DNA from: CAG-177 sp964587915
GTDB lineage: Bacteria; Bacillota; Clostridia; Oscillospirales; Acutalibacteraceae
NCBI GenBank assembly: GCA_964587915.1
Contig: CAZPMK010000004.1
Coordinates: forward strand, 24,931-88,930
Reading direction: 5' to 3'
DNA length: 64,000 nt
The position numbers and the translations under genes were made by a program. The notes below the pieces were generated by a model, which made no database searches, was not told where the DNA came from, and was given only the letters and a program-made list of their open reading frames with translations. Of this stretch, positions 25,286 through 34,580 are shown piece by piece. Within the stretch, counting starts at the first letter, position 1. Each line of letters opens with the position of its first letter.

Positions 25286-26122
25286 ATGACGGGCGTAATT
25301 GACGTCGGCGGCGGACTGCGTGACATCTACGGTGCAGGCATTTTTGACCGCTGCATTGACGAAAAAATCTTTTTTGACTACTGCTTGGGAGTTTCCGCCG
25401 GCGGTGCAAACATTGCTTCCTATACCGCAGGTCAACGCGGAAGAAATTACCGCTTCTTCAACGTATATTCTTTCCACGACGATTACATGGGCACGGGCTG
25501 CTTCAAGAAAACGGGAAGATTTTTGAATCTCGATTATGTATATTCCACACTTTCCGACAGCACCGGCATCGACCCTCTTGATTACGCCGCATTTTCGGAA
25601 TATCGCGGTGAAATAAAAACCGTTGCCACGAACGCTTTAACGGGTGAACCGAAATACTTTGAACGCAGTGATTACAAGCCCGACAATTATGCTCCGCTCA
25701 AGGCGTCGTCCTGCCTTCCCTTCGTTTGCAATCCCGTATTCATAGACGGCATTCCCTACTTTGACGGCGGACTTTCGGACCCCGTTCCCATTGAAAAAGC
25801 CTTTGATGACGGCTGTGACAAGGTGGTTGTAATTCTTACAAAGCCCTTGGATGCAAAGCCGTCCGACACAAGAAACAAAGCCGCCGCAAGACTGCTTCGC
25901 CGCAGTTATCCCGCTGCCGCCGCAAAGCTCGATATCATGGGAGAAAAGTATCTTTCTTCCGTTTCGCTTTTGCGTGAATACGAAAAGGCGGGGCGTGTAC
26001 TCATCATTGCACTGTCCGACTGCTGCGGAGTCAAGACTCTTTCCCGTGACCGTACAAAGCTCGACACGCTATACCACATGGGATATGAGGATGCAGAAAA
26101 AATCATTGAATTTGTAAAATAA
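25286..26122 (+). CDS. Patatin-like phospholipase
   Basis: A 278-residue cytoplasmic acyl hydrolase of the patatin family. The glycine-rich oxyanion motif DVGGGLRDIYGAG begins at residue 6, the nucleophile elbow GVSAGG near residue 38, and the catalytic Asp motif DGGLSDP near residue 160, so the Ser-Asp dyad is complete. There is no signal peptide. Relatives are bacterial DUF6363/YjjU-type lipases. GAGGAG precedes the ATG at 25286. It follows cysK by one base and precedes the methyltransferase by 12 bp, so the three are probably co-transcribed. Confidence 0.88.
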   Translation: MTGVIDVGGGLRDIYGAGIFDRCIDEKIFFDYCLGVSAGGANIASYTAGQRGRNYRFFNVYSFHDDYMGTGCFKKTGRFLNLDYVYSTLSDSTGIDPLDYAAFSEYRGEIKTVATNALTGEPKYFERSDYKPDNYAPLKASSCLPFVCNPVFIDGIPYFDGGLSDPVPIEKAFDDGCDKVVVILTKPLDAKPSDTRNKAAARLLRRSYPAAAAKLDIMGEKYLSSVSLLREYEKAGRVLIIALSDCCGVKTLSRDRTKLDTLYHMGYEDAEKIIEFVK

Positions 26123-26134
26123 AGGAAATCTGCC

Positions 26135-27310
26135 ATGTCACAGACATCAAACATCAAAAGTAATCCCGATGCCTGCCCGCTTGCCAAAAAATGCGGCGGC
26201 TGTCAGCTTCAAAACATGACCTATGAACGCCAGCTCAAATGGAAACAGGCTCGGTGCGAAATACTGCTTAAAAAATTCGGCAAGGTCGAGAAGATAATCG
26301 GCATGGAAAATCCATATCACTACCGCAACAAGGTTCAGGCGGCATTCGGCAGAACAAGAAGCGGAAAGATAATTTCCGGCGTTTATCAGTCGGGCAGTCA
26401 CCGAATCGTCTCGGTTGATTCCTGCATGACCGAGGATGCAATTGCCGATAAAATCATTGTTGACATTCGCAATATGCTCCCGAAATTCAAAATTCACACC
26501 TATGATGAGGACAACGGCACGGGATTTTTACGGCACGTGCTTGTTAAACGGGGCTTTACGAGTGGTGAAGTCATGGTGGTTTTGGTCGGAGCAACGGCGT
26601 ATTTTCCTATGAAGAAAAAATTTACCTCCGCTCTGCTTGAAAGGCACCCCGAAATAACTACGGTCGTTCTGAATGTCAATCCGAAAAATACAAATCTTGT
26701 TCTCGGAGACAGGGAAGAAGTCCTTTACGGCAACGGCTACATAGAAGATACTCTTTGCGGCTGTGTTTTCAGGATTTCACCGAAATCGTTTTATCAAATT
26801 AACCCTGTTCAGACGGAAAAGCTCTACGGCAAGGCTATGGAGCTTGCACGGCTTGACAAAAATACGACCGTTCTCGATGCTTATTGCGGAATAGGAACAA
26901 TAGGACTTGTGGCGGCAAAGACGGCGGGCAATGTTATCGGCGTTGAGCTGAATCCCGATGCGGTAAAGGATGCAATTTCTAACTGCAAACGCAACGAAAT
27001 GAAGAACGCAAAATTTTACTGTGCCGATGCGGGAGATTTCATGCAGGAGCTTGCTCTTGCGGGCGAAAAATTCGATGTTGTTTTCATGGACCCTCCCCGC
27101 TCGGGAAGCAGCAAAAAATTCATTGAGTCGCTTGCAATATCCGCTCCGAAGAAGGTTGTCTATATCTCCTGCAACCCCGAAACGCTTGCCCGTGACCTGC
27201 AGTTGATTACCAAAAAGGGCTACGAGGTTAAAAAAATCTGTCCCGTCGATATGTTCCCGCATACGAATCATGTGGAATGCGTGTGCCTTGTGACCCGTAA
27301 GCACGCATAA
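26135..27310 (+). CDS. 23S rRNA (uracil-5-)-methyltransferase RlmD/RumA family
   Basis: A 391-residue SAM-dependent RNA methyltransferase. A 4Fe-4S type cysteine cluster CPLAKKCGGCQ lies at residues about 14-24, and a further Cys is near residue 91. The SAM fold has DAYCGIGTIGL, and the catalytic region is FMDPPRSG followed by YISCNP with the nucleophilic Cys. There is no N-terminal TRAM domain, so it is shorter than E. coli RlmD. The target is likely U1939 or U747 of 23S rRNA, or tRNA U54. Confidence 0.88.
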   Translation: MSQTSNIKSNPDACPLAKKCGGCQLQNMTYERQLKWKQARCEILLKKFGKVEKIIGMENPYHYRNKVQAAFGRTRSGKIISGVYQSGSHRIVSVDSCMTEDAIADKIIVDIRNMLPKFKIHTYDEDNGTGFLRHVLVKRGFTSGEVMVVLVGATAYFPMKKKFTSALLERHPEITTVVLNVNPKNTNLVLGDREEVLYGNGYIEDTLCGCVFRISPKSFYQINPVQTEKLYGKAMELARLDKNTTVLDAYCGIGTIGLVAAKTAGNVIGVELNPDAVKDAISNCKRNEMKNAKFYCADAGDFMQELALAGEKFDVVFMDPPRSGSSKKFIESLAISAPKKVVYISCNPETLARDLQLITKKGYEVKKICPVDMFPHTNHVECVCLVTRKHA

Positions 27311-27344
27311 TATCTTACATATTCTCTGAATTTCATTTCTATTT

Positions 27345-27363
27345 TTAGCAGCAACCGACAAAT
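27345..27363. repeat. 19-bp motif, copy 1
   Basis: TTAGCAGCAACCGACAAAT; its reverse complement matches 45680-45698 at 18 of 19 bases, and a third copy is at 47396-47414. Confidence 0.6.
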
Positions 27364-27393
27364 CCGTTCTCGATTGAGAGCGGATTTTATTTT
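27360..27393 (+). terminator. Terminator after the methyltransferase gene
   Basis: A 12-bp stem AAATCCGTTCTC / GAGAGCGGATTT (one G-U pair) with a GATT loop, followed by TATTTTG. Confidence 0.8.
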
Positions 27394-27469
27394 GTCGAAC
27401 CGAATTTATTTGAACAATTACGAATTAGGCAGTGCGGCAAAATATAAATCAAAAAAATGTATGAATGAC

Positions 27470-27498
27470 TTGACAGCGAGACTTTGTTGTGCTATTAT
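27470..27498 (+). promoter_or_regulatory. Promoter of the histidine operon
   Basis: TTGACA (27470-27475) and TATTAT (27493-27498), 17 bp apart. The bases immediately downstream (GTTAACGTAGTAAAG) are imperfectly palindromic and could be the operator of the YerC-type regulator (inference). Confidence 0.8.
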
Positions 27499-27541
27499 GT
27501 TAACGTAGTAAAGTGATAAAACAATGAAGTGAGGCGGCAAT

Positions 27542-27841
27542 ATGTGCAATTGGCATGATAAATCGACGGATGAGCTGTGCGAGGCATTGATATCCGTGCA
27601 AACAAAAGAAGAATGCTATGCTTTTCTCGAAGATATATGTACGATAAAAGAAATCCTGGAGATGTCGCAACGCCTTTCGGTTGCAAAGCTGCTTGACAAG
27701 GGCATGAGCTATGCGAAAATATCCCAAGAAATCGGTGTCAGCACGGCAACGATAAGCCGAATCAGCAGATGTATGACCTACGGCAACGGCGGATATAAAA
27801 TGATAATCGAACGAAACCGAGAGGAGCAGAGCAATGATTGA
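27542..27841 (+). CDS. TrpR/YerC-family regulator, probable histidine operon repressor
   Basis: A 99-residue protein of the TrpR-like YerC/YecD family. The helix-turn-helix region AKISQEIGVSTATISRISRCM is at residues about 57-77. In Firmicutes, members located with his genes have been proposed to be histidine-responsive repressors (HisR). Here it is the first gene of the operon and its stop overlaps the hisZ start, so autoregulated control of the pathway is likely. The ribosome binding site is GTGAGG at 27530-27535. Confidence 0.82.
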   Translation: MCNWHDKSTDELCEALISVQTKEECYAFLEDICTIKEILEMSQRLSVAKLLDKGMSYAKISQEIGVSTATISRISRCMTYGNGGYKMIIERNREEQSND

Positions 27842-28928
27842 CGAAAAACTTTTGAAGAGCGATGAAAAGGCGATATTCAATTTAAGATCGCTGTACAGAA
27901 GCTACGGCTACGCTCCGTTTAAGATGAGCAAGTTTGAGGAATACGAGCTTTATGTCCGCAACAAGGATTTTCTTGTAAGCGACAGGGTTATCACATTCAA
28001 TGACACGAACGGCAAGCTCATGGCGTTGAAGCCCGACGTTACGCTTTCCATAATCAAAAGCAGTGACGATGCACCCAACGAAAAGAAAAAGGTTTTCTAC
28101 AACGAAAACGTTTATCGAATTTCAAAAAACACCCACCGTTACAAGGAGATAATGCAGGCGGGGCTTGAATGCATAGGCAAGCTGAATTTTTACGATATCT
28201 ACGAGGTTATTCTTCTTGCGGCAAAAACGCTTTCAAGCATCTCCGAGAGCTTTGTGCTGAATGTTTCACATCTCGGAATAATGCAAAAAATTCTCGGCAC
28301 AATCTGCTCCGAGGCGAGCTTTGCCGAAAGAGCAATTAAGCTGATTGAAGAAAAAAACTGTCACGACCTTTTGAAGCTGTGCGGTGAATACGGAATTGAC
28401 AAGGATAAATCCGAAAAGCTGACAGTGCTCATTAACGCAAGCGGTGAAAGAAAACAAGTTCTTGCCGCTCTTTCGCAAATATGCGAAAAGGAAGATTTGA
28501 ACGAGCTTGAGGCCATATCCGAAATGCTCGACGGCTCTGAGCTTTCCGACAATATTCTTTTTGATTTTTCTGTTGTCAACAACATAAATTACTACAGCGG
28601 ATTCGTCTTTAAGGGCTTCATAAACGGAATCTGCGACGGCGTGTTGGCGGGCGGTCAGTACGATAAAATGATGAAGAAAATGGGCAGAAGCTCGGGTGCT
28701 GTCGGATTTGCACTTTATCTTGACCTTTTGGAGCAGCTCGAACAGGAAAAAACGGATTATGACGTTGACACATTGCTTATTTATGACGAAACGATGTGCG
28801 GCAAGGCGGTTGCGGCAAAGGTGAATGAAATCATAAAATCGGGTAAATCGGTTATCGCACAATGCGGTGAATCCGAAAAAACGAGATGCAGAGAAATCAT
28901 TGATTTAAGGGGGAACGGCAATGCTTAA
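27834..28928 (+). CDS. hisZ: ATP phosphoribosyltransferase regulatory subunit
   Basis: A 364-residue class II aminoacyl-tRNA-synthetase-like protein related to HisRS, with motif-2-like YRISKNTHRYKEIMQAGLECIG near residue 100 and a GGQYDKMM segment near residue 280. HisZ has no synthetase role; it forms the allosteric complex with short HisG and mediates histidine feedback. GAGGAG at 27821-27826 sets the start, which overlaps the regulator stop. Confidence 0.9.
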   Translation: MIDEKLLKSDEKAIFNLRSLYRSYGYAPFKMSKFEEYELYVRNKDFLVSDRVITFNDTNGKLMALKPDVTLSIIKSSDDAPNEKKKVFYNENVYRISKNTHRYKEIMQAGLECIGKLNFYDIYEVILLAAKTLSSISESFVLNVSHLGIMQKILGTICSEASFAERAIKLIEEKNCHDLLKLCGEYGIDKDKSEKLTVLINASGERKQVLAALSQICEKEDLNELEAISEMLDGSELSDNILFDFSVVNNINYYSGFVFKGFINGICDGVLAGGQYDKMMKKMGRSSGAVGFALYLDLLEQLEQEKTDYDVDTLLIYDETMCGKAVAAKVNEIIKSGKSVIAQCGESEKTRCREIIDLRGNGNA

Positions 28929-29547
28929 CGTGGCACTTCCGAAAGGACGGCTCGGTGAAAAGGTCTATGCAATGTTTGAAGCGGCGGGCTTTGAGTGTCC
29001 CTCAATAAAAGAAAACAACAGAAAATTAATTTTCGAGAATGAAGAAAAACAGGTTCGCTATTTTTGGGTGAAGCCCTCGGACGTTTCAATCTATGTTGAA
29101 CGGGGTGCCGCCGACATAGGCGTTGCGGGCAAGGATATTTTGCTTGAATACGAACCGAATGTTTACGAGCTTCTTGATCTCGACATAGGCAAATGTCACA
29201 TGGCGGTTGCCGCACCCAAGGACTTTAACGATGACGGCACTCACACCTTAAAGGTAGCGACAAAATTCACGAACATTGCTGCCGATTACTATGACGGAAT
29301 AGGCAGGGACATCGACATTATCAAGCTCAACGGCTCGATAGAAATAGCACCGATTTTGGGTCTTTCCGACGTAATAGTTGATATCGTTGAAACGGGCACT
29401 ACTCTCAAGGAAAACAATCTCGAGGTCAAAACAAAAATTCTGCCGATAAGTGCAAGGCTGATAGCAAACAAATCGGCATACAATTTCAAAAGAGAGCAGA
29501 TAGAAAAGCTCTCCGCAAGCATTAAGGAGCAGATAAAGAATGATTAA
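28921..29547 (+). CDS. hisG: ATP phosphoribosyltransferase catalytic subunit (short form)
   Basis: A 208-residue short-type HisG, lacking the C-terminal regulatory domain and therefore dependent on HisZ. It catalyses the first step, ATP plus PRPP to phosphoribosyl-ATP. It begins LNVALPKGRLGEK, has GVAGKDILLE near residue 72 and the PRPP-binding region VDIVETGTTLKEN near residue 155. It overlaps hisZ by 8 bp and hisD by 8 bp. Confidence 0.95.
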   Translation: MLNVALPKGRLGEKVYAMFEAAGFECPSIKENNRKLIFENEEKQVRYFWVKPSDVSIYVERGAADIGVAGKDILLEYEPNVYELLDLDIGKCHMAVAAPKDFNDDGTHTLKVATKFTNIAADYYDGIGRDIDIIKLNGSIEIAPILGLSDVIVDIVETGTTLKENNLEVKTKILPISARLIANKSAYNFKREQIEKLSASIKEQIKND

Positions 29548-30817
29548 AATATATAATTACGGTGAAGTAGCAAACAGCGAAATTTTCGCAAGAGAAAATA
29601 TATCGGCGAATGTTGAGGGCGTGGTTTCCGAAATCATAGCAAATGTCAGAAAAAACGGCGATGCGGCTCTGTTTGAATATTCAAAAAAATTCGACAAGGC
29701 GGAGCTTGAATCATTAGAGGTAACGAAAGAAGAAATCGACGAAGCACTCAGCCTTGTTGATTCCGAGTTCCTTGAAATAATGGAGGAAGCGGCACAAAAC
29801 ATCCGTGCTTTCCATGAAAAGCAGGTGCGTACGAGCTTTGTTATCAATGAAAAGGACGGCGTTGTTGTCGGTCAAAAGGTCATGCCGATAGAAAAGGTGG
29901 GACTTTATGTTCCCGGCGGCACGGCGGCTTATCCGTCAACCGTTTTGATGGACAGTATTCCCGCCAAAATTGCAGGCTGTCCCGAAATCGTCATGGTCAC
30001 TCCCCCGACAAAGGACGGTAAGGTAAATCCCGTAATTCTTGCGGCGGCTTCCATAGCCGGAGTTGACAGGATTTTCAAGGTCGGCGGAGCACAGGCGATT
30101 GCGGCGCTTGCCTACGGTACGGAAAGTATCCCCAAGACGGACAAAATCGTCGGACCGGGCAATGCCTTTGTTGCCGAGGCGAAAAAACAGGTTTTCGGCG
30201 TAGTTTCAATCGACATGATTGCGGGACCGAGCGAAATTCTTGTTGTAGCGGATTCAACCTGCAACCCGAAATTTGTTGCCGCAGACCTTCTTTCTCAGGC
30301 GGAGCACGACAAAATGGCAAGTGCCGTGCTTGTAACGGACAGCAAGGAATTTGCCCGGGCGGTCAGTGACGAGCTTGAAATTCAGCTTCCCCTGCTTCCC
30401 CGTGAGGAAATTGCAAGGGCTTCGATAGACAACAACGGCAAGATAATCGTTGCGGAAAACAATCTTCTCCTTGCCATTGACATTGCGAACGAAATTGCAC
30501 CGGAGCATCTCGAAATATGCGTTGACAATCCCTTTGATTATCTCGATAAAATCAAGCACGCAGGCTCCATTTTCATGGGCAAGCATTGTCCCGAGGCTCT
30601 CGGAGATTACTTTGCGGGACCGAATCATACCCTCCCGACAAGCGGAACGGCAAGATTTTCCTCTCCCCTTTCGGTAGATGATTTTGTAAAGAAATCGCAG
30701 TTTACTTACTATTCCGCTTCGGCTCTCGAAAAGGTGGCGGACAAGGTTTCATATTTTGCGAACAAGGAGGGCTTGAACGCACACGGCAAAAGTGCAACGG
30801 TGCGTTTTGAAAAATAA
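29540..30817 (+). CDS. hisD: Histidinol dehydrogenase
   Basis: A 425-residue zinc enzyme performing the last two oxidations to histidine. Signature segments include GLYVPGGTAAYPSTVLM near residue 117, the IDMIAGPSEILV region near residue 224, QAEHD near residue 253, and PEALGDYFAGPNHTLPT near residue 353. Length is standard. It overlaps hisG, and its TAA shares a base with the hisC ATG. Confidence 0.96.
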   Translation: MIKIYNYGEVANSEIFARENISANVEGVVSEIIANVRKNGDAALFEYSKKFDKAELESLEVTKEEIDEALSLVDSEFLEIMEEAAQNIRAFHEKQVRTSFVINEKDGVVVGQKVMPIEKVGLYVPGGTAAYPSTVLMDSIPAKIAGCPEIVMVTPPTKDGKVNPVILAAASIAGVDRIFKVGGAQAIAALAYGTESIPKTDKIVGPGNAFVAEAKKQVFGVVSIDMIAGPSEILVVADSTCNPKFVAADLLSQAEHDKMASAVLVTDSKEFARAVSDELEIQLPLLPREEIARASIDNNGKIIVAENNLLLAIDIANEIAPEHLEICVDNPFDYLDKIKHAGSIFMGKHCPEALGDYFAGPNHTLPTSGTARFSSPLSVDDFVKKSQFTYYSASALEKVADKVSYFANKEGLNAHGKSATVRFEK

Positions 30818-31881
30818 TGAGCAGATTTTTTTCCGAAAAATATTCATCTCTTGTGCCCTACACTCCGGGCGAACAGCCACAAGATAAGAAATATATCAAG
30901 CTGAACACGAACGAATCCCCCTTTCCTCCCTCCGATGCGGTGGCAGCTGCGGTAAAAAACGAAGCGAACAGGCTACAGCTCTATTCCGACCCCGAATGTG
31001 TCGCTTTGAGAAAAAAGGCGGCGGAGGTTTTCGGCGTTTGCGAGGATGAAATAATAATGACCAACGGCTCGGACGAGGTACTGAATTTTGCTTTCATGGC
31101 ATTCGCCGATGAAAAAAGTCCGCTTGCGTTTGCGGACATCACCTACGGATTTTATCCCGTCTTTGCACAGCTCAACCATATCCCATACACAGAAATCCCC
31201 CTGAAAGAGGATTTTTCTCTTGACCCGTGCGATTACACGGCGATAAACAAAACCGTTGTTATTGCGAATCCGAACGCTCCGACAGGTCTTTGTCTCCCCC
31301 TCGAAAAAATCGAGGATATCGTTAAAAGCAACCCCGATAACATTGTTATAATTGATGAAGCGTACATAGATTTCGGCGGTCAAAGTGCAGTACCGCTCAT
31401 AAAGAAATACGAAAATCTGCTCGTCACGGGTACTTTTTCAAAATCACGCTCCATGGCAGGAGCAAGGCTCGGCTTCGGAATCGGCAACAGCAAGCTGATT
31501 TCCGATTTGAACACGGTGAAATACTCAACCAATCCGTACAACGTGAACCGTCTTACCTGTGCGGCGGGAATTGCGGCACTCGAGGATAACGGCTACTACA
31601 TGAGCAACTGCGAAACGATAAAAGAAAACCGTGCATGGACGACACGGCAGCTTCGGGAGCTTGGCTTCACCGTGCTTGATTCAAGTGCAAATTTCATCTT
31701 TGCAAAAACGGACAAAATCGGCGGTGAGGAGCTGTATTTGTCTCTTAAAGAAAAAGGAATACTCATTCGCCACTTTACAAAAGAACGCATCCGCGAATAC
31801 AACAGAATAACCGTAGGAACGGCGGAGCAGATGAGGGCTTTTGTTGATATGACTAAAGAAATTATCGAACAGCGTTCATAA
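30817..31881 (+). CDS. hisC: Histidinol-phosphate aminotransferase
   Basis: A 354-residue class I/II aminotransferase that makes histidinol phosphate from imidazole acetol phosphate and glutamate. It starts with the typical KLNTNESPFPPS segment, has NPNAPTG near residue 150, IDEAYIDF near residue 180 and the PLP lysine motif TFSKSRSMAGARLG near residue 206. The start overlaps the hisD stop in TAATG. Confidence 0.94.
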   Translation: MSRFFSEKYSSLVPYTPGEQPQDKKYIKLNTNESPFPPSDAVAAAVKNEANRLQLYSDPECVALRKKAAEVFGVCEDEIIMTNGSDEVLNFAFMAFADEKSPLAFADITYGFYPVFAQLNHIPYTEIPLKEDFSLDPCDYTAINKTVVIANPNAPTGLCLPLEKIEDIVKSNPDNIVIIDEAYIDFGGQSAVPLIKKYENLLVTGTFSKSRSMAGARLGFGIGNSKLISDLNTVKYSTNPYNVNRLTCAAGIAALEDNGYYMSNCETIKENRAWTTRQLRELGFTVLDSSANFIFAKTDKIGGEELYLSLKEKGILIRHFTKERIREYNRITVGTAEQMRAFVDMTKEIIEQRS

Positions 31882-31900
31882 ATCGAAAGGATTGAAGATT

Positions 31901-32488
31901 ATGAGAACGGGAAATATTGCAAGAAAGACCAACGAAACCGATATCGTGCTTTCCGTTGAGCTTGACGGAAGCGGTAAATCCGATATTTCAACGGGTTGCG
32001 GCTTTCTCGACCATATGTTGACTCTTTTTGCACGCCACGGCAGATTTGATTTGACCGTAAAGTGCATCGGCGATACATATGTTGATTATCACCACACCGC
32101 CGAGGATATCGGAATCAGTCTCGGCAAGGCATTTGCTCAGGCTATCGGCGATAAAAAAGGAATAGTGCGTTACGGCGATGCACTCCTGCCCATGGATGAG
32201 GCTCTGATACTCTCTGCCGTTGATATTTCCGGCAGGGGCGGTCTTTACTTTGCCCTTGACATTCCGACGCAAAAGGTCGGAGATTTTGATACCGAGCTTG
32301 TTGAGGAATTTTGGCGAGCCTTTGCCTGCGATGCGGGCTTGACACTTCATATTCGTCAGCTTGCGGGCGGAAATTCGCATCACATCATTGAGGGTGCTTT
32401 CAAGTCCGTTGCTCGGAGTCTGCGTACCGCCGTAAGCATTGACAAGGATTTTGCCGACGAGATACCGTCCACAAAGGGGTTGCTTTGA
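31901..32488 (+). CDS. hisB: Imidazoleglycerol-phosphate dehydratase
   Basis: A 195-residue monofunctional dehydratase with the two metal-binding histidine clusters GFLDHMLTLFARHG (about residue 36) and DYHHTAEDIGI (about residue 65), and a third near GGNSHHIIE. No phosphatase domain is fused. ATG 31901 is preferred over TTG 31892 because GAAAGG at 31885-31890 is then correctly spaced. Confidence 0.95.
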   Translation: MRTGNIARKTNETDIVLSVELDGSGKSDISTGCGFLDHMLTLFARHGRFDLTVKCIGDTYVDYHHTAEDIGISLGKAFAQAIGDKKGIVRYGDALLPMDEALILSAVDISGRGGLYFALDIPTQKVGDFDTELVEEFWRAFACDAGLTLHIRQLAGGNSHHIIEGAFKSVARSLRTAVSIDKDFADEIPSTKGLL

Positions 32489-33114
32489 TGATAGCTGTAA
32501 TTGATTACGGGGTCGGAAACCTCTTTTCGCTGTGCTCCTCTCTCAAAAGCATAGGCGCTCAGGCGGTTGTTACCTCGGATAAAGAGCTGATACGCTCTGC
32601 GGACAAGCTGATTTTGCCCGGTGTCGGTGCTTTTGCCGATGCCGCACAAAAGCTCAGGGACAGCGGCTTGGATAAAATCATCAAGGAGCAGGCGGCGGCA
32701 GGCAAGGAGATAATGGGTATCTGTCTCGGTATGCAGCTTCTTTTTGAAAAAAGCCTTGAATACGGCGAGCATGAGGGACTGGGGCTTCTCAAAGGCTCGG
32801 TCGTTCCCATGGAGGGAAATATTCCCGAGGAGCTTAAAATCCCGCATATCGGCTGGAACGAGCTTCATTTTGTGCGAAACAGCCGACTTTTCAAGTATAT
32901 CAACGAAAACGACTGCGTTTATTTTGTTCATTCGTACTATGCGACGAACTGTGACGAAAGCGTTATCGCAACCGCGGAATACGGCAAAGAGCTGACTGCC
33001 GCCGTTGAGCTCGGCAACATAAAAGGCTGTCAGTTTCATCCCGAAAAAAGCGGAAAGGTCGGACTTGCAATACTCAAGGCGTTCTGCGAAAGCACTCAGG
33101 GGGTGACGGCATGA
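32488..33114 (+). CDS. hisH: Imidazole glycerol phosphate synthase, glutaminase subunit
   Basis: A 208-residue class I glutamine amidotransferase. The nucleophile elbow GICLGMQLLF is near residue 76 and the His-Glu pair CQFHPEKS near residue 182, so the triad is complete. It supplies ammonia to HisF. Its ATG overlaps the hisB TGA (TGATG). Confidence 0.95.
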   Translation: MIAVIDYGVGNLFSLCSSLKSIGAQAVVTSDKELIRSADKLILPGVGAFADAAQKLRDSGLDKIIKEQAAAGKEIMGICLGMQLLFEKSLEYGEHEGLGLLKGSVVPMEGNIPEELKIPHIGWNELHFVRNSRLFKYINENDCVYFVHSYYATNCDESVIATAEYGKELTAAVELGNIKGCQFHPEKSGKVGLAILKAFCESTQGVTA

Positions 33115-33824
33115 TAATACTTCCCGCAATTGACCTGCTCGACCGAAAGGCGGTACGGCTTTTCAAGGGGGATTATGAGCAGGTGACGGTTTACGGCGAT
33201 TCTCCCTGCGAGGTTGCCGAAAAATTCAAATCCCTCGGTGCAACGCACATACACATGGTGGATCTTGACGGAGCAAAATACGGCACGACTCCGAACATGG
33301 ATATCGTTGCCTGCGTAGCAAAACAGACGGGGCTTTTTATTGAAATCGGCGGCGGAATACGCAATATGGATACCGTCAAAAAATACATTGAATCCGGTGT
33401 GTCCCGTGTCATTCTCGGCACGGCGGCGGTTTGTGATGAGGCTTTTCTCAACGATGCAGTTTGCACTTACGGAGAAAAAATCGCAGTCGGAGCCGATGTC
33501 AAAAACGGAAGGATAGCCGTCAAAGGCTGGCTTGAAGAATCCAATGTAACGCTCGATGCATTCTTTGAAAAAATGCAGGGGCTCGGCGTTAAAAATATAA
33601 TCTGCACCGATATTTCCCGTGACGGTGCAATGAAGGGCACGAACCTGGAGCTTTACCGTGAGCTGTCGCAGAAATATTCGGTCGATATCACCGCTTCCGG
33701 CGGAGTTTCAAGCATTGAGGATATAAAAGCTCTGCGTAAAATGGAGCTTTACGGTGCAATAATCGGCAAGGCATATTACACGGGAGCAATCAATCTTACC
33801 GAGGCTGTTGAGGTGGCGAAATGA
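33111..33824 (+). CDS. hisA: Phosphoribosylformimino-5-aminoimidazole carboxamide ribotide isomerase
   Basis: A 237-residue (beta/alpha)8 barrel. The N-terminal catalytic Asp motif LPAIDLLDRKAVRLFKG, the phosphate-binding IGGGIR (about residue 80) and TDISRDGAMKG (about residue 165), and the second phosphate site ASGGVSS are present. It opens the ring of ProFAR in the pathway. ATGA overlaps at both ends with hisH and hisF. Confidence 0.95.
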   Translation: MIILPAIDLLDRKAVRLFKGDYEQVTVYGDSPCEVAEKFKSLGATHIHMVDLDGAKYGTTPNMDIVACVAKQTGLFIEIGGGIRNMDTVKKYIESGVSRVILGTAAVCDEAFLNDAVCTYGEKIAVGADVKNGRIAVKGWLEESNVTLDAFFEKMQGLGVKNIICTDISRDGAMKGTNLELYRELSQKYSVDITASGGVSSIEDIKALRKMELYGAIIGKAYYTGAINLTEAVEVAK

Positions 33825-34579
33825 TAACAAAAAGAATAATTCCGTGCCTTGACGTAAAAAACGGCAGAGTGGTCAAGGGCGTTAATTTTGAGGGACTTTC
33901 CGATGTTTCCTCTCCCGTTGAGCTTGCCGAATACTATTCCGACAACGGTGCCGATGAGCTTGTGTTTTATGATATCACCGCTTCCTTTGAGGGCAGACGG
34001 CTTTTTACCGACATTCTCCGTGAGGTGGCAAGCCGAATTTTCATTCCGCTGACCGTCGGCGGAGGAATAAACACACTTGACGATTTTGACCGAGTGCTCA
34101 AATGCGGTGCGGACAAGGTAAGCGTTAATTCCGGTGCGATAAAAAATCCCGAGCTTATTCGTCAGGCGGCTGAGCGGTACGGAAATCAATGTGTTGTCAT
34201 TTCCGCAGACATTAAGCGAGTGAACGGTGAATTTCATGTTTTCGCAAAGGGCGGCAGAGAGGACACCGGCATGGAGGGTATCAGCTGGATAAAACGCTGT
34301 GTTGACATGGGGGCAGGCGAGGTTGTCGTCAATTCCATTGATACGGACGGTGTGAAAAAGGGCTTTGATATTCCCATGCTGAAAGCGGTCTGCAACGCCG
34401 TAAATGTTCCCGTCATTGCTTCGGGCGGTGCGGGGTGCATAAATGATTTTGTTGAGCTGTTCAACGAAATTCCGAATGTTGATGCAGGACTTGCCGCATC
34501 CATATTCCACTTCGGCGAGGTTGCCATTCCCAGCTTAAAAGCGGAGCTTAAAAATAATAATATTACAGTGAGGTTATGA
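33821..34579 (+). CDS. hisF: Imidazole glycerol phosphate synthase, cyclase subunit
   Basis: A 252-residue barrel homologous to HisA, beginning KRIIPCLDVKNGRVVKGVNF. Both phosphate-binding repeats (VGGGI near residue 83 and ASGGAG near residue 204) and the catalytic Asp pair are visible. It forms the synthase with HisH. The stop is one base before the hisIE start. Confidence 0.96.
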   Translation: MITKRIIPCLDVKNGRVVKGVNFEGLSDVSSPVELAEYYSDNGADELVFYDITASFEGRRLFTDILREVASRIFIPLTVGGGINTLDDFDRVLKCGADKVSVNSGAIKNPELIRQAAERYGNQCVVISADIKRVNGEFHVFAKGGREDTGMEGISWIKRCVDMGAGEVVVNSIDTDGVKKGFDIPMLKAVCNAVNVPVIASGGAGCINDFVELFNEIPNVDAGLAASIFHFGEVAIPSLKAELKNNNITVRL

Positions 34580-34580
34580 T

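Noticed and set aside
25906..26187. Numerous antisense frames of 60-200 codons across real genes (for example here and at 24466-25011)
   Set aside because: They mirror genes with clear motifs, lack ribosome binding sites and show no family motifs; they are a by-product of codon bias.
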